A stretch of DNA of 64,000 nucleotides from Codonopsis lanceolata (lineage: Eukaryota > Streptophyta > Magnoliopsida > Asterales > Campanulaceae), in assembly GCA_013146195.2 (NCBI GenBank), contig CM028378.1, forward strand, positions 43,064,925 to 43,128,924. Direction: 5' to 3'. The notes below the pieces were generated by a model. That model was not told the origin of the DNA, made no database searches, and worked only from the letters and a program-made list of their open reading frames with translations. Shown here in pieces: positions 1-11,105 of the stretch (its first letter is position 1; every line of letters begins with the position of its first letter). Both the position numbers and the translations under genes were made by a program.

Positions 1-1259
1 TTCAGTTACCATTTGATATCTTTTGGGGTTTTTTTATTTTATTTTTTAATTTTTGAATTTTGAATTGGTAGTGGGACTCATGTAAGAATGAATGAAGAAT
101 TAAAATCATTGGGACGATTAATTCTTAGAGTAAAAAATTCTTAAAATAGATGGCAATGAAACACACCTAAAAATTTAAGGAAGAATTATAACCGATGTAG
201 ATTTATCTTATCACAATCTTATCTCCTCTTCTTTTGATTTGTTATAAGGAGAACAATTCATTCGAATGATAACATTTTTTAATTTAGATTTATTATAGCA
301 AGATAAGTAGTTGTATCGAAGATTAAAACTTGGCCCTAGAGTTCCAAAATTAAGGTTAAATTAAGAAAACACATTTGACTGAATTATTAATATTAATTAG
401 TTTGATGTACAGTTTACTTTAAAGTACATGTGTATGTGACTTCTAATTAAAATAGAATGAAAAGTAAGATTAAAGTAGTAAAAGTATTGTCCTAAAAAGG
501 AAGTTTCAAACAAGACAATAATTTTGGGACATGAAAAAAAAGGAAAGCAATATAATAATTTTGGGACGACGAAGGTAATATATGTTAAAAATATTAAAAA
601 CTTTGGTTCGAGACCAAATACAGTTTATGTTTTTAAGTAATTTTAAAAGCTAATAAAACATTAAGCACCTAAAAATTTGAAATCAATAAACAATAGTAGA
701 CACACTAACTAATAAATATTTAAACACAAAATTATTCACAATAAAACTTACTCCCTCATGCTCAAAATCTTTTTGATTTGATACACGGATTAAGGAAAAA
801 CAATTGATTCGATTATTAATAGTGGTATGATGTGTAGTTTTCTTTAAAACTCATATTCATGTACCTCATAATTAAAGTATGAAAAAAAATTAAGAGTCAT
901 ACGGTAAAAGTGTTGTCCTAAAAAACTTTCAAACTAGATAAAAAAAAAATTGGGACATACAAAAAAATAAAAGCATGACAATAATTTTGGGATGGAGAAA
1001 ATAAACAAAATCTAAAAACTAAACCATTGATTAATTAACAAAATAATTATCCATAACAAATTATGATTTATATATATTAAGCTAAAAATATTAGATAGTG
1101 AGTAGTTGTATTATCATATAATTACATTTTTATGTGTATTAAATTAAATTGATATAAAGCAAAATATAATTTTTCATTACAAAATTCAGTTTGTTTCGAA
1201 CAACTTTACAAGAAAAAAGCTGTAATATAAAAAAAGTTATATTCCAAAAAAAAAAAACA
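1..1259. other. AT-rich intergenic DNA with two decayed Stowaway-like repeats
   Basis: I see no gene here. Two related blocks, about 219-572 and 751-997, share the same internal phrases (TTTTGATTTG, ATTGTCCTAAAAA, AATAATTTTGGGA) and look like two decayed copies of one Stowaway-type MITE. The rest is AT-rich sequence without recognisable coding potential. Confidence 0.5.
751..997. mobile_element. Decayed Stowaway-like MITE
   Basis: The left end reads CTCCCTCATGCTCAAAATC directly after TA. The right end reads TTTTGGGATGGAG, whose complement CTCCATCCCAAAA resembles the plant Stowaway (Tc1/mariner) terminus. The right-hand TA duplication is not preserved. The element is non-coding and short, as expected for a MITE. 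The block at 219-572 appears to be a second, more diverged copy. Confidence 0.45.
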
Positions 1260-2294
1260 GAACCCTAAATGTAACACTTAAAAACCCTAAATACCACACA
1301 ACTTAAGATGTCAATTTACCAAACTGTCCACCTTGAATGTAAAAGAGAAAAAGAAAGCTTTTGTGAAGTTATCAAATTACCCTTGCTGGAATTGAAAAGA
1401 AAAAAAAAATCTAATTTTCTTCCTATTGGAGATTGACGGAAGCTTTAGTCTTCTTCCTCTGGTTTTAAAGTTTGATCACATTCAATTATGATTCAACCCT
1501 TCAAAGCGACAAAAAGTCTTTCTCAGCCTATTGATTGAAAGGACACCCTTTCTACAGTGAACTTTTGTCTCGACACATGCTATTCGAAGGGAGACCCAAC
1601 CTTTTTATTTACTGGACCCACAGTACGCTATTTTGGAAAAGAATTGTCATTTTGCCATTCTCTAATCTCTATTGCCAAAAAAAAACGTCAGGAAAGTTTT
1701 TTTTTCACAAAACAATCACCAATAATTTATTTATTTTTACAAAACAATCGTCAAAAAAAAATTTTTTTTCACAAAACAATTGTCATGTATATTCGTTTTT
1801 TAACAAAAGGATTGCCATAAATTATTATTTTTTCACAGAACATTTGCCATATATTATGATATTTTTTAAAAGGGTCACTAAGGGATAGTGAACCTAAGCT
1901 TCTTCTCCAATTGTTTTTGCCGCAAAATCTTAGGTAACAACGTAGTTAAAAACTATTTTAGCTTTAAAAATTGTTTTTAATATAAAAAAAAAGAAATATA
2001 TAACATATATTGAATACAACGTAGGTAACAACTTATTATAAAAAAGAATCAACATGAACATTATTATTTAGATCGAATTCATTACAAAATTGTTAGAGAG
2101 GAGAATAAAAATTTAAAGTTTATGGTTAATTATAAGAGAGAGTTTATGATTAATTATAACCAAGAGTTTTATAAGAGGATAAATTAGTATTTAGAGTTTA
2201 AGATTAATCATAACTTTTTTTATAAGAAGATTAATTAATAATTAAACCCTAAGTGAATATGATATTTAGTGTTTTTTGTGTTGTAATTAGGGTC
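1260..2294 (+). repeat. Unclassified dispersed repeat, copy 1
   Basis: This stretch matches the reverse complement of 14012-15278 in colinear blocks: a start with ACCCTAAAT, a TTACCAAACTG block, an ATTGAAAAGAAAAAAAA block, repeated ACAAAACAATCGTCA-like units, AATCAACATGAAC, and an end reading TTAGGGTC. The two ends form weak inverted termini, with ACCCTAAATGTAACACTTA at the left and ACCCTAATTACAACACAAA as the complement of the right. That pattern suggests an old non-autonomous DNA transposon, perhaps Mutator-like, but I see no clear target duplication. The short open frames inside are not gene-like. Confidence 0.5.
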
Positions 2295-2658
2295 GCCCAA
2301 AAAAAATTGTCTCTGGTTTAAACTTTAAACGTTAGCATCCGTATAGGAAAAGAAATAGAAGGGTGTGTTAGAGAGCATAAAATACATAATATAAGTAATA
2401 ACCAAAAATGGCTACATCCAAATCCAATCATAATGAGTAATGACCCTAAATCTAACATGACCAAAAATTATATTTTCCAAGTATTCTATGTTAACATATA
2501 TATGAATATCAACTAGTTTATAGTTTATAGTGAAGACCGAAGAGTGAAGGCATGCGTGTTATTTAGTGTAATAAACTGGTGCAAAAGTATGCCAATTGCC
2601 AAGCCTAACATCCATGATCCATCCATATCCTCTTCTTTCTTTTATAAAGCCAACACTT
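2295..2658. other. 3' flank of the cysteine protease gene
   Basis: AT-rich sequence between the repeat and the stop codon of the minus-strand protease gene. It should include that gene's 3' UTR and polyadenylation region. Nothing else is recognisable. Confidence 0.4.
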
Positions 2659-5093
2659 TTACAAATTCAATTGCTCCAGAAGGTAACTCCACCCCGCAAA
2701 CTTTCCAAACCCGCCTTTGCCTTTCTTCTGATTCCGAACCTCTTTCACTAGAGTAACATTGCCAGTTCGCTGCAAATTGCAATCATATGTGTAAATTTAG
2801 GATGCAAAGCAATACCACAAAAACAAGAAATAAAATCTAACCTTGAGGCATTGGTTCTTTCTGGTATCACAGATTGGATAATCACTTGGGCAACAGTGTT
2901 GGTGGTCCTTACAACACACTGCACCACTCAACTCGCAACATTTCCATGAAAGGCATATCCCAAGAAAGCTTCGACCACAGCAGCATGTTTCACCTGGCGA
3001 GCATGATGTAAGAAAACTACATTTGGTCGGACCCGGAGCCGGTGGGGTTGGCGGATTAGTGCTGTTCTTCGTTGGATACGAAGCTAACATGTTGATTCCG
3101 CACACTCCTAATGAGTTTCCAGTGTTACGTACCATGTGAATATAACCATCTATTCCCCAGCTTTTTCCCCATGAATTCTTTACAATCCAGTAATCTACTC
3201 CCTCCTCTGAATCATACCCCACTATCAATACAGCATGATCCAAAGAAGTTGAACACGGCCCACTGAATATTCCCTGCTCCAAAAATCATTTATACAATAA
3301 AAACTTCCTTGTATATCTTTTTGGCCAGTATTTAGTATAGGAAAATTAAAATGACATGTAAACTCCCTGCCATGAGCCTATGACTAACCTTTGAATACAG
3401 CTGAAATGCTCTGTCGCTGCCGCATATACCTACACTTACAGGTTGAGTTGCAACAGCTTGTAGTAGCTGTTTCTCATCCTTTTCAGGAATATCAGTGTAG
3501 CCATCAATGGTTACAATATGTCTTTGCAACTGCAATTTAAAAGCAAGTCGTAGATATAGTAGAGAGAATTAGGCATCATAATAATTACTTGCTGATAAAA
3601 GCGGAGGACACACAAGAAAGAAACAGATGACAACGAAGTGCAACTTGAATGGTAAAGACGCTTCACCTACACCTAATCTATTGTGGTTAATCAAGTCACC
3701 ATGGAGGTAAGTGGGGAACCACCATTGATCCTAAAAATAAAAAAATAAAAAAAGTAAGAAAAAAATGGATTACCTTATTCTTGTTGCACGTTCCTTCCCT
3801 AGTTTGATAAGGGTAATCTTCCTCAGTATCAATCCCATGATTTTTTATAACAAACTGATATACATAGTCCATGAGTCCACCCCCACAGCCACTATTGTAA
3901 GATCGATCACAATCAATCAACTCCTGTTCAGAGAGGCTGACTAGAGATCCGGTAACAATTTTATTAATGCCCTCCATTGCTCCTGTGGCTGAGAATGACC
4001 AGCATGCTCCTGGGCCATTCATAAAATGTATCATCATAAATGTCCCCAGAAAATAAGTAGCTTCAGCAACTTGAGTACAAGTTTAGGTGATGCAACATTT
4101 AGAAAACATATATACTAAAAAAAGTAAAATCCTGATGCAGTAAGAAATTCAAAAACATGATGTCTTGATGATGGCTGAGAGAACATGGTCTATCACTCTA
4201 CTTAAAAACAGCCATATATATTACACGAAACATTTATAACAACTGATAACATAAAATTGAAATTGAGAACAAAACATATACTAATATAACCAGATTATGG
4301 GGCAGTAGAATTACATAACAAGATTTTTTATTTTTTATTTTGGGTACAATTATATACTAAGATGTTACATGAAAATATAGCAAGGCCCAGACTCAAAGAA
4401 GTGAAAGAACAATGCAACTAGGTAACCTAACCATGTCTGCAAAGCTGATTAAGTTGACAGGAGATTGTGTCTTATTAAGATAAGTTACTGAACCCGGCAA
4501 TCACAAGAATGACTATACTACCCAAATTTCAAAGTTGACTAGCGCAGGGCAGCTCTATTGTGAATGGACAAAGACGAAGAAGAATTTCATAAATAGAAGA
4601 AGAGCACCTTGAAATGGGAAGGATGACCAAATGACTACTAGCAACACCAACTGAAGGAAATTGTAGCATTTGAGAACCTAATATTATTACAGCACCTTTT
4701 CTAAAATTGAGTGTCATCATGTTTTGGACTGTTGACTTCATTTCTTAAGTAAAATGAACTTCAAACCTCTATTCTAATATTCTTTGTAAAACTCTTAATA
4801 AAGAGCTATGTAAAATGAATATCTAAAATCTTTTGGAAACAACAGATTAAATTTCAACTAGCCTTGCATGATTTCATTGAACCGTTGCTTACTCCATTCA
4901 TCTGTCATTGAAGTCACCAATGTATTTCTTAGGATCTTGTGAACACCTGTCTATACTGCTGACTTTATACCCTGCCTAAACTTCTCAAGTCAATATTATT
5001 GATGCACAAGTAAGGTGAAGCTAGTGTTTCATTGTACAGACTACAGAGTAATGTGAAAGATCCCCAAAAAATCTCCCAAACTTTGATTTAACC

Positions 5094-5159
<66 letters not shown>

Positions 5160-6135
5160 ATATGTTAAACACATAGGTTGAGAGTCAATGTTACCAAGGT
5201 TAAAAATCATATATGAAACAATCAATAAAAATGCATAATTCTATAATATTAATCCTTTAAATATTACTCTAACAGGTAGTCCCTCGCCAACTTTCTATTT
5301 CGGGATGTCCCAAGTTCCCAACTAATGTTCCTAATGAAATAACTGCTCTACCATTATTCCCAATATACCTTAAACCTTCATTTAATACTAACATGACATA
5401 TTCTAAATTAAAATAGTGAGACTCAATTAATGCTAATCCTAACTACTTTTATCCACACACAAAAAAAAGAATTTTTTTAAAAAGAGAAATAGATGGGTAT
5501 TATCGTCTCAACACATTTGCCCATCGTAAAACAATTATCCGGACGGAGGGAGTAACAAGGAGAGATTGCATTTTGACTAACTTGTAGCAATCCATCATAG
5601 ACACAGGATACACATCAAACACATATCATGATTCATGATTGATACAGCACAACAATATGAACAACCTACTGATTACTGAAATAGAGATTAACGAAAATAT
5701 TAATTAGAATACCACAACTCCCTTGATCTTTCACAGGAGTGACTGCCCCATTCTTCCTCCAATCAATAGAAGGGGTGGGTCCCTCACCAGGCTTGAGCTA
5801 CCGCCTCCACCACGATTGAGTGTAATCAAATCATTGGGAGTGTCGGGGAGAGAGAGACCCAAGCGAGAGGCTTTGAATTCATGGTGGGTAAGATCAGCAA
5901 AGGCATTGAGGGAGAGGGTATACGATGAATTAGACATAGTGTTGTGGTGGGTAACGTAGGCATAGTTATCTAGGAAAACTTCGAGCCGGAGTTGCCTTTC
6001 TTGGTGTGAAGAGTAGGTTTTACCGTGTTTTTGGCACCAGGTTTCGAAGAGATCAGAAGTCAACAAAGAAGATGCAGATAAAGGGGTGTGTAATATTAAC
6101 AGAGTTAGAGCCAAATACGGCCATAAGTAGCTCAT
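2659..6135 (-). CDS. XBCP3: Papain-like cysteine protease with C-terminal granulin domain, XBCP3 type (frameshift in exon 1)
   Basis: Five minus-strand exons with GT-AG borders: 6135-5713, 4009-3774, 3529-3389, 3273-2842 and 2769-2659, about 447 codons. The product would be a secreted or vacuolar C1A endopeptidase. A hydrophobic signal peptide (about residues 1-22) precedes an I29 inhibitory prodomain. The mature domain has the oxyanion Gln and catalytic Cys (VKDQGSCGACWSFSA, split by intron 1), catalytic His (SLDHAVLIVGY) and Asn (VKNSWGKSWG). A Pro-rich linker leads to a Cys-rich granulin domain and a short tail. The VGICGS and NMLASYPTK stretches fit XBCP3 better than RD21. Exon 1 is 423 nt, but the splice phase requires one more base (or two fewer): the upstream frame ends in DPPLLLIGG, while SIDWRKNGAV lies in another frame near 5765-5790. 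This is either a sequencing indel or an inactivating mutation. Confidence 0.9.
5099..5157. repeat. (TA)n microsatellite in intron 1 of the protease gene
   Basis: About 29 uninterrupted TA units inside the 1.7-kb intron 1. Confidence 0.95.
5279..5552. mobile_element. Stowaway-like MITE in intron 1 of the protease gene
   Basis: The right end is the typical plant Stowaway terminus GGACGGAGGGAG followed by TA. The left end, after TA at 5277-5278, is degenerate (GTCCCTCGCC...GGGATGTCCC). At 274 bp and non-coding it fits a mariner-derived MITE. It lies between exons 1 and 2 and does not disturb splice sites. Confidence 0.55.
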
Positions 6136-6153
6136 TGTGTGTGAATGTCTGTC

Positions 6154-6197
<44 letters not shown>
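6154..6197. repeat. (GT)n(GA)n compound microsatellite, CT/AC-rich 5' leader of the protease gene
   Basis: The plus strand reads (GT)8-9 then (GA)13-14. On the gene's strand this is (TC)n(AC)n ending about 18 nt before the ATG, so it would lie in the mRNA leader. CT-rich leaders are common in plant genes. Confidence 0.9.
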
Positions 6198-6884
6198 GTG
6201 TTCGTTGAGTTATTGAAGAAAGAGGGTGCGAGAAACTTGGGGCAATTGGGATTGGAACTTGTCCAAATTCCGATGGATGATGTTGGGTGGACAGTGGACT
6301 GACCTGCTAATTTAGGAATGTACAACTCAGACCATTCAAAAATAAGTGTATTATTCTTACAGTATTTTATTTTGAGGTATTTTAAAACCTTTTCAATTTC
6401 GTTTTCAAAAATTATTTTAAATTTAACTATTTTAAATTTATGGCAAAGCAAGAGGAACAAAATTAATTTGAAATGAATTTTCAGCTTATGATTATTCTTT
6501 TTTTCATTTTCTTTTCTTTTCCTTTTTCATTTTGGTTGGGGATACAAAGAGCCAAGATGGTTAATTGATTTTAAAAGCTTGAATGGACAGCTTTGGACCT
6601 TTGGTTGTGATTTGTCCTCCTCGTCTTCCAAGTTCTCGCCTTTGATCTTATAGCCAAATCTATTCGTAATGCCATTTTAACCTCATTTAATAATTTAATT
6701 AGAGCAAAATATGGTCGAGAGGTGTTTTCTAAATTTCTTTCTTTTATTACTTTTTTTTTTGACAAAGACCAATTTAATCAATAATATAACAACTTTTCAA
6801 ATAGAAAGTTGGGAGTTGTAATTTGGAAAAGGGAAAAATTACCCCCATATTGTATCATGTTCATCTCTATTGAAATAATAGTAC

Positions 6885-6918
<34 letters not shown>
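6885..6918. repeat. (AAT)n microsatellite
   Basis: About 11 consecutive AAT units. Confidence 0.9.
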
Positions 6919-6920
<2 letters not shown>

Positions 6921-7302
6921 TTGGAACATTATGCATTAACATTTATTATGGGTTTTTATTTTTTTTAGTGCAATAGTTATTTTTAATTTTACATAAAGTG
7001 GGAGTTTGCATAGGTTTAAGTAGACCTCAATTAATTTACCTCTCGGAGTCAATTAGAGACTGCCCTTCCACATTCCACCTAAAAATAAATAGGTTTCTCA
7101 TGATTTTGACATAGATTCTTGAATATAAATCAATTTATTTTTTTATTACCGACCCATTTATTTTTTGAGTAGACTAGATAGCAAGTAGTTATTGTTTAAA
7201 ACTTTAAATAGTTAGTTTACTTATTTGATGATTTTTTTATTAATAATCTACGTAAGTACTTTGATCTAGGTTTTTTTCATTACTCTGACTTATTAAGGAT
7301 AA

Positions 7303-8100
7303 GAGCATCCACAATGGTTACACCCTAAAACACCTTTTATATAACCATCTAAACCTTTTTAGAGGCCCTTTAAAAAAGTTTCAACTCCAATGAGCACCCT
7401 CTATATAACCATTTGAATTGGTGACATCTTAATTAACAAACCTAATTACCAATATATTTCTATTTTTTATTTTTATTTTTTTATTTTCCTACCGCAATTG
7501 AAATAAAATATTTATACTTTTAAATTTTATATTTTATGAAAAATATATTATATGTTTTGATTATATCAATTATTTTTATTTAAAGAAAGTCTTGTCACGC
7601 TTTTTAATATTATCAATATACCCATAATTTTAAGTTATAAATAACAAAAAAAGGGAAATGATAGTGCAAAAAATACACTAAATTAATTGAAAAAGAAAAT
7701 AGAAAAAATGGAAAGCATACCATCATCAAAGTGATGATGTGAGTTGGGTTGTTAATTCATAGGCTTTCTACTCTAGCACATCAAAATATTGGCCAAAAAC
7801 TAGATGCTCTCATCAAGCCAAAAAAAAATCAGTTTTTGCCGTCTTCTTTAAATTTTGGAACAAAATTTTTGAAAAGGAACGAATATTAAGAAGAAGACCA
7901 ATGGAGAAGGAGATAGGTGGGGGAGAGAGAAGAAAGAGATGAATGGAGTCCGGTTAATACTCACCCAATAAGTTGGGGGAGATTTAGCTTTTTTTTAGGG
8001 ATAGGGTGATTGATATGGTGTCCATTATAGGGGTTAAGTGTGGTAAAAAACTCTAAAGATGATTTTAGGGTGTTAATAAAGGGAACCACTGTGGATGCTC
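7303..8100. mobile_element. Tourist/PIF-Harbinger-type MITE, 798 bp
   Basis: The left end GAGCATCCACAATGGTT and the complement of the right end GAGCATCCACAGTGGTT match at 16 of 17 positions. The element is flanked on both sides by TAA (7300-7302 and 8101-8103), the 3-bp target duplication typical of PIF/Harbinger elements. A subterminal CACCCTAAAA block is also shared between the ends. There is no transposase frame inside, so it is non-autonomous and depended on a related element elsewhere. Confidence 0.8.
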
Positions 8101-8103
8101 TAA

Positions 8104-8560
8104 GATTAGATGACTTGTGCCTTATGTTCACTCCATCCTTTTGGGATGAATTTATTTTCACTACAAACTTACTTATCCATGTTGTTAGTTAATTAAATTA
8201 GTTATTATCATGACTCAAATGTCCTTCAAATACTTACCTTGTTTAATCATGAAGTGTTTTCCTAAAAGGCTGAGTAATTTATTTTGTTTCCCATTATAAC
8301 TTAAAATTATATATAAAAAAATTGTTTTTTATGTTTGCAAATAAATTATGTCTATTTGTCAATACTAAATGATTAAATCCATCCATTACTTTTTGTTTTA
8401 TTTCTTAAAAAAAAAAGAATATTTTTGAAATGTTTTGATGTTTAATAAGGTGGGTTTTAAAGGCAATGATGTCAAGATATTCATTAAATTTAAATTTTAA
8501 TAAACTCTCCCATTTATGTTGTGCTAGAATATTCATGAGTTTTCTATTTGAGGGGTAGTA
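8104..8560. other. AT-rich intergenic DNA between MITE and copia element
   Basis: About 460 bp of AT-rich sequence with no feature I can recognise. Confidence 0.5.
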
Positions 8561-8565
8561 GGTAC

Positions 8566-8741
8566 TAATAGCGCACATGTTAAATGATGATTAATTGTAA
8601 ATATGGAAATAGTTAGCTTTTCTAACTTATAGCCTAAACCATAGCATAAGTTGACAAAGGTTTAGGCTGAGATCTCTCCTATCAAATGTATATATGTACA
8701 CAATTATAGTAATGACAAGGCACAGAATTACCATTCTTACC
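8566..8741 (+). repeat. 5' LTR of the copia element
   Basis: It matches the 3' LTR except for about four substitutions and one 3-nt length difference. It starts with TAATAGCGCACATG rather than the canonical TG. It is preceded by GGTAC and followed directly by the primer-binding site. Confidence 0.92.
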
Positions 8742-8753
8742 TGGTATCAGATG
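8742..8753 (+). other. Primer-binding site (initiator tRNA-Met)
   Basis: TGGTATCAGATG immediately follows the 5' LTR. TGGTATCAGA is the usual copia primer-binding sequence for initiator tRNA-Met. Confidence 0.85.
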
Positions 8754-8808
8754 CCTAGGGTAATTCTTCCGCCGACCTCTTTCTTCTTCTCCGTTTCTTT
8801 AATTCACC

Positions 8809-9440
8809 ATGGTTGCTTCTAAAACTTCTTCTTTCCATCCGCCTCTTGCCGTCTCTAACATCAGGAACCACATTTATGTAACTCTTGAAATGGAAAATGT
8901 CCAATACGCGACATGGGCCGAGCTATTTAAGATCCATACACGTTCTTACCGAGTCATTCACCACATCATTCCCCCCGCTGAAGGAACCACCAAATCGCCT
9001 TTAACCGATGAAGAAAAGGAAATGTGGTAACTCTTGACGCCACGGTGATGCAATGGATCTATACCACCATCTCAAATGATCTATTGCAAACCATCCTTGA
9101 ACCTGATGCCACGGGCATAGATGCTTTGAATCGACTGCGGGACATCTTCCAAGATAATAAAAACTCCCGTGATGTCACCCTTGAGCAAGAATTTTCCCAC
9201 ACAAACATGGACGATTTTCCGACTGCCTCCGCTTACTGTCAACGTCTCAAGGTACTCTCTGATCAACTAAAGAATGTTGGTGCTCCCTTCTCCAACAACC
9301 GACTTGGTCTTCAAATGGTTGCCGGTCTCACTGATGCTTATAGTGGGGTGGGCACCCTGATTCGTCAAAGCAATCCTATTCCAGCCTTCTATCAAGCCCA
9401 CTCCATGATTATCCTGGAAGAGGCAGGGTTAGCAAAATAG
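8809..9440 (+). pseudogene. Copia gag (UBN2/RT-copia gag type), frameshifted
   Basis: The start at 8809 opens a protein beginning MVASKTSSFHPP, with the N-terminal copia gag feature of a conserved Trp near YATWAELF. That frame stops at 9030. The homologous continuation (LDATVMQWIY, then LEQEFSHTNMDD and YCQRLKVLSDQLKNVG) runs in a second frame from about 9024 and ends at a TAG at 9438-9440, after which gag-like sequence continues in the same frame. Gag would form the particle that encloses the RNA. This copy carries at least one frameshift and one nonsense codon. Confidence 0.85.
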
Positions 9441-10091
9441 GTTGCTCTCAGCTCTGCTTCAGCACTGGTTGCCCAAGACATCGACCACTCCTCCTCTTCG
9501 AATGCTTCCTCTCAGCAGTCTCGTTCCCAGGGTACTGGTCGCAGAGGTGACCCACGCCACAATGGTGGTAGGAATCATGGTGGTGGTCGCGGTAGTGGTA
9601 ATGGCAGGGGCAATGGTGCCCATCAGAATAATGGGGGAAATCATGGTAATCGGCAGCAGCAGGCACCGCACCAACCACGCTGGTAGCAACCCTCTTTTGG
9701 AAGTTCGGTGCAACCGTCATGGCCATATTCCTTCCTCCCGTAGGCTGTTCCTCCTTCTCCATACCCTACGACTCCTTGGCAAAGGCCCAATCTTCCATCT
9801 CCACAGCCCGATCTTATCGGCTCATATCCTCAACAGGCTTATTCCGCATCCACACAGCCTTCTCCCACCGATATTGAGGCTGCAATGCACACACTAGGGC
9901 TCACTCCTCCTCCTACATCTTGGCACATGGACATTGGAGCCACTTCGCACATGACATCTGAGCAGGGTACACTCTCTAATTATTTTAATTCGAGCATTAA
10001 TCATGGCAAATTAGTTGGCAATGGTCATTTTATTCCAATTCAAGGTTATGGTCAAACCCACTTATCCCCTCCTCACCCCTTTTTTCTTTAA
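9441..10091 (+). pseudogene. Copia gag C terminus and protease, with nonsense codons
   Basis: After the TAG at 9438 the frame continues with a Ser-rich then Gly/Arg/Asn-rich region (GGGRGSGNGRGNGA) typical of the RNA-binding end of gag. Further in-frame TAG codons fall near 9685 and 9740. Near 9920 it reads SWHMDIGATSHMTS, the copia aspartic protease active-site region, normally D-[ST]-G-A: Asp is kept but the next residue is Ile. The frame closes at 10091, and homology to the pre-integrase region continues in another frame to about 10260. Confidence 0.8.
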
Positions 10092-10289
10092 AAAATGTCC
10101 TTCATGCACCTAAAGTTGTCAAGAACTTAATTTATGTTCACAAATTCACCACTGATAATTCCGTTACAGTTGAATTTGACCCTTTTGGTTTATCTGTGAA
10201 GGATTTACAGACGGGGACTCCTCTCATGAGGTGTGGTAGTCAAGGCGACCTATATCCCATCACCAGCCCTCTCATCTCTTCTCCTGCTG

Positions 10290-11105
10290 CATCTTTTACT
10301 GTTTTTTCCCCCATCATTATGGCATGCCCGTTTGGGTCATTCGGGAGCACCTGTTTTTGACTCCATTAGGCATAATAAAAGTATTGAATGTAATGGAACC
10401 CGTAAAACTGCTCTATCATTCTTGCTCTCTTGGTAAACATATTAAACTGCCTTTTGCTTCTTCTACTTCTCGCTCATTTATGCCATTTGATATAATTCAT
10501 AGTGATGTTTGGACGTCTCTCGTACTAAGCTCCTCGGGACATAAATATTATCTGATTTTGTTAGATGATTACACCAATTTTTTATGGACTTTTCCTCTTT
10601 CCAAAAAATCTCAAGTTTTCTCCACTTTCTCCACCTTTCGAGCTTTTATTTGCACTCAATTTGAACGGAAAATACACACCATAAATAACGTTGTTCGCAC
10701 TTTACTTGCTCATGCATCAATCCCTTCCACCTTTTGGCATCACGCCTTACAAATGGCCACCTATCTCCTTAACATCCTTCCCAGCAAACAACTCTCATAT
10801 CAATCTCCTTTTCAAACCCTTTATCACAAATATCCTTTTTATACTCATCTTCGAGTATTCGGTTGCTTATGCTACCCACTTTTCCCATCTAATACCATTC
10901 ACAAACTTCAAGCTCGTTCTACCCCATGTGTCTTTTTAGGCTATCCCCCTCACCATCGTGGCTACAAATGTTTTGATTTATCCTCAAACAAATTCATCAT
11001 TAGTCGTCATGTTATTTTTGATGAGACTAAATTTCCTTTCACTACCATACATATTCCTTCTCCACGTACATATGAGTTCTTGGACATTGGAATTCTCCTC
11101 TTCTT
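10290..11105 (+). pseudogene. Copia integrase with internal deletion
   Basis: The GAG-pre-integrase motif LWHARLGHSG (near 10345) lies in one frame; LGKHIKLPF and IIHSDVWTS (first catalytic Asp region) follow in another. The sequence then jumps from FERKIHT to INNVVRTLLAHASIP near 10680. Intact copia integrases have several dozen more residues there, including the second Asp and the Glu of the D,D-35-E triad, so this copy cannot encode active integrase. The downstream part (STFWHHALQMATYLLN, RVFGCLCYPLFPSN, CVFLGYPPHHRGYKCFD) is well conserved. Confidence 0.85.

Larger units (their letters stand above)
6136..7302. promoter_or_regulatory. 5' UTR and upstream region of the protease gene
   Basis: This is the upstream region of the minus-strand protease gene. 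Nearest the start codon it holds a compound microsatellite. I see no clear TATA box at a fixed distance. Farther out is AT-rich sequence with an (AAT)n run at 6885-6918. No other gene is visible. Confidence 0.4.

Noticed and set aside
1535..1888. 117-codon open frame
   Set aside because: Phe/Lys/Asn-rich translation of a short A/T-rich internal repeat in the dispersed repeat; no domain.
6006..6460. Overlapping open frames on both strands upstream of the protease start
   Set aside because: They are translations of the (GT)n(GA)n microsatellite (runs of Arg-Glu or Ser-Leu) and of the 5' leader.
9442..9897. Open frames on both strands in copia gag
   Set aside because: Shadows of the Gly/Arg-rich gag C terminus; the homologous frame is the one interrupted by TAG codons.
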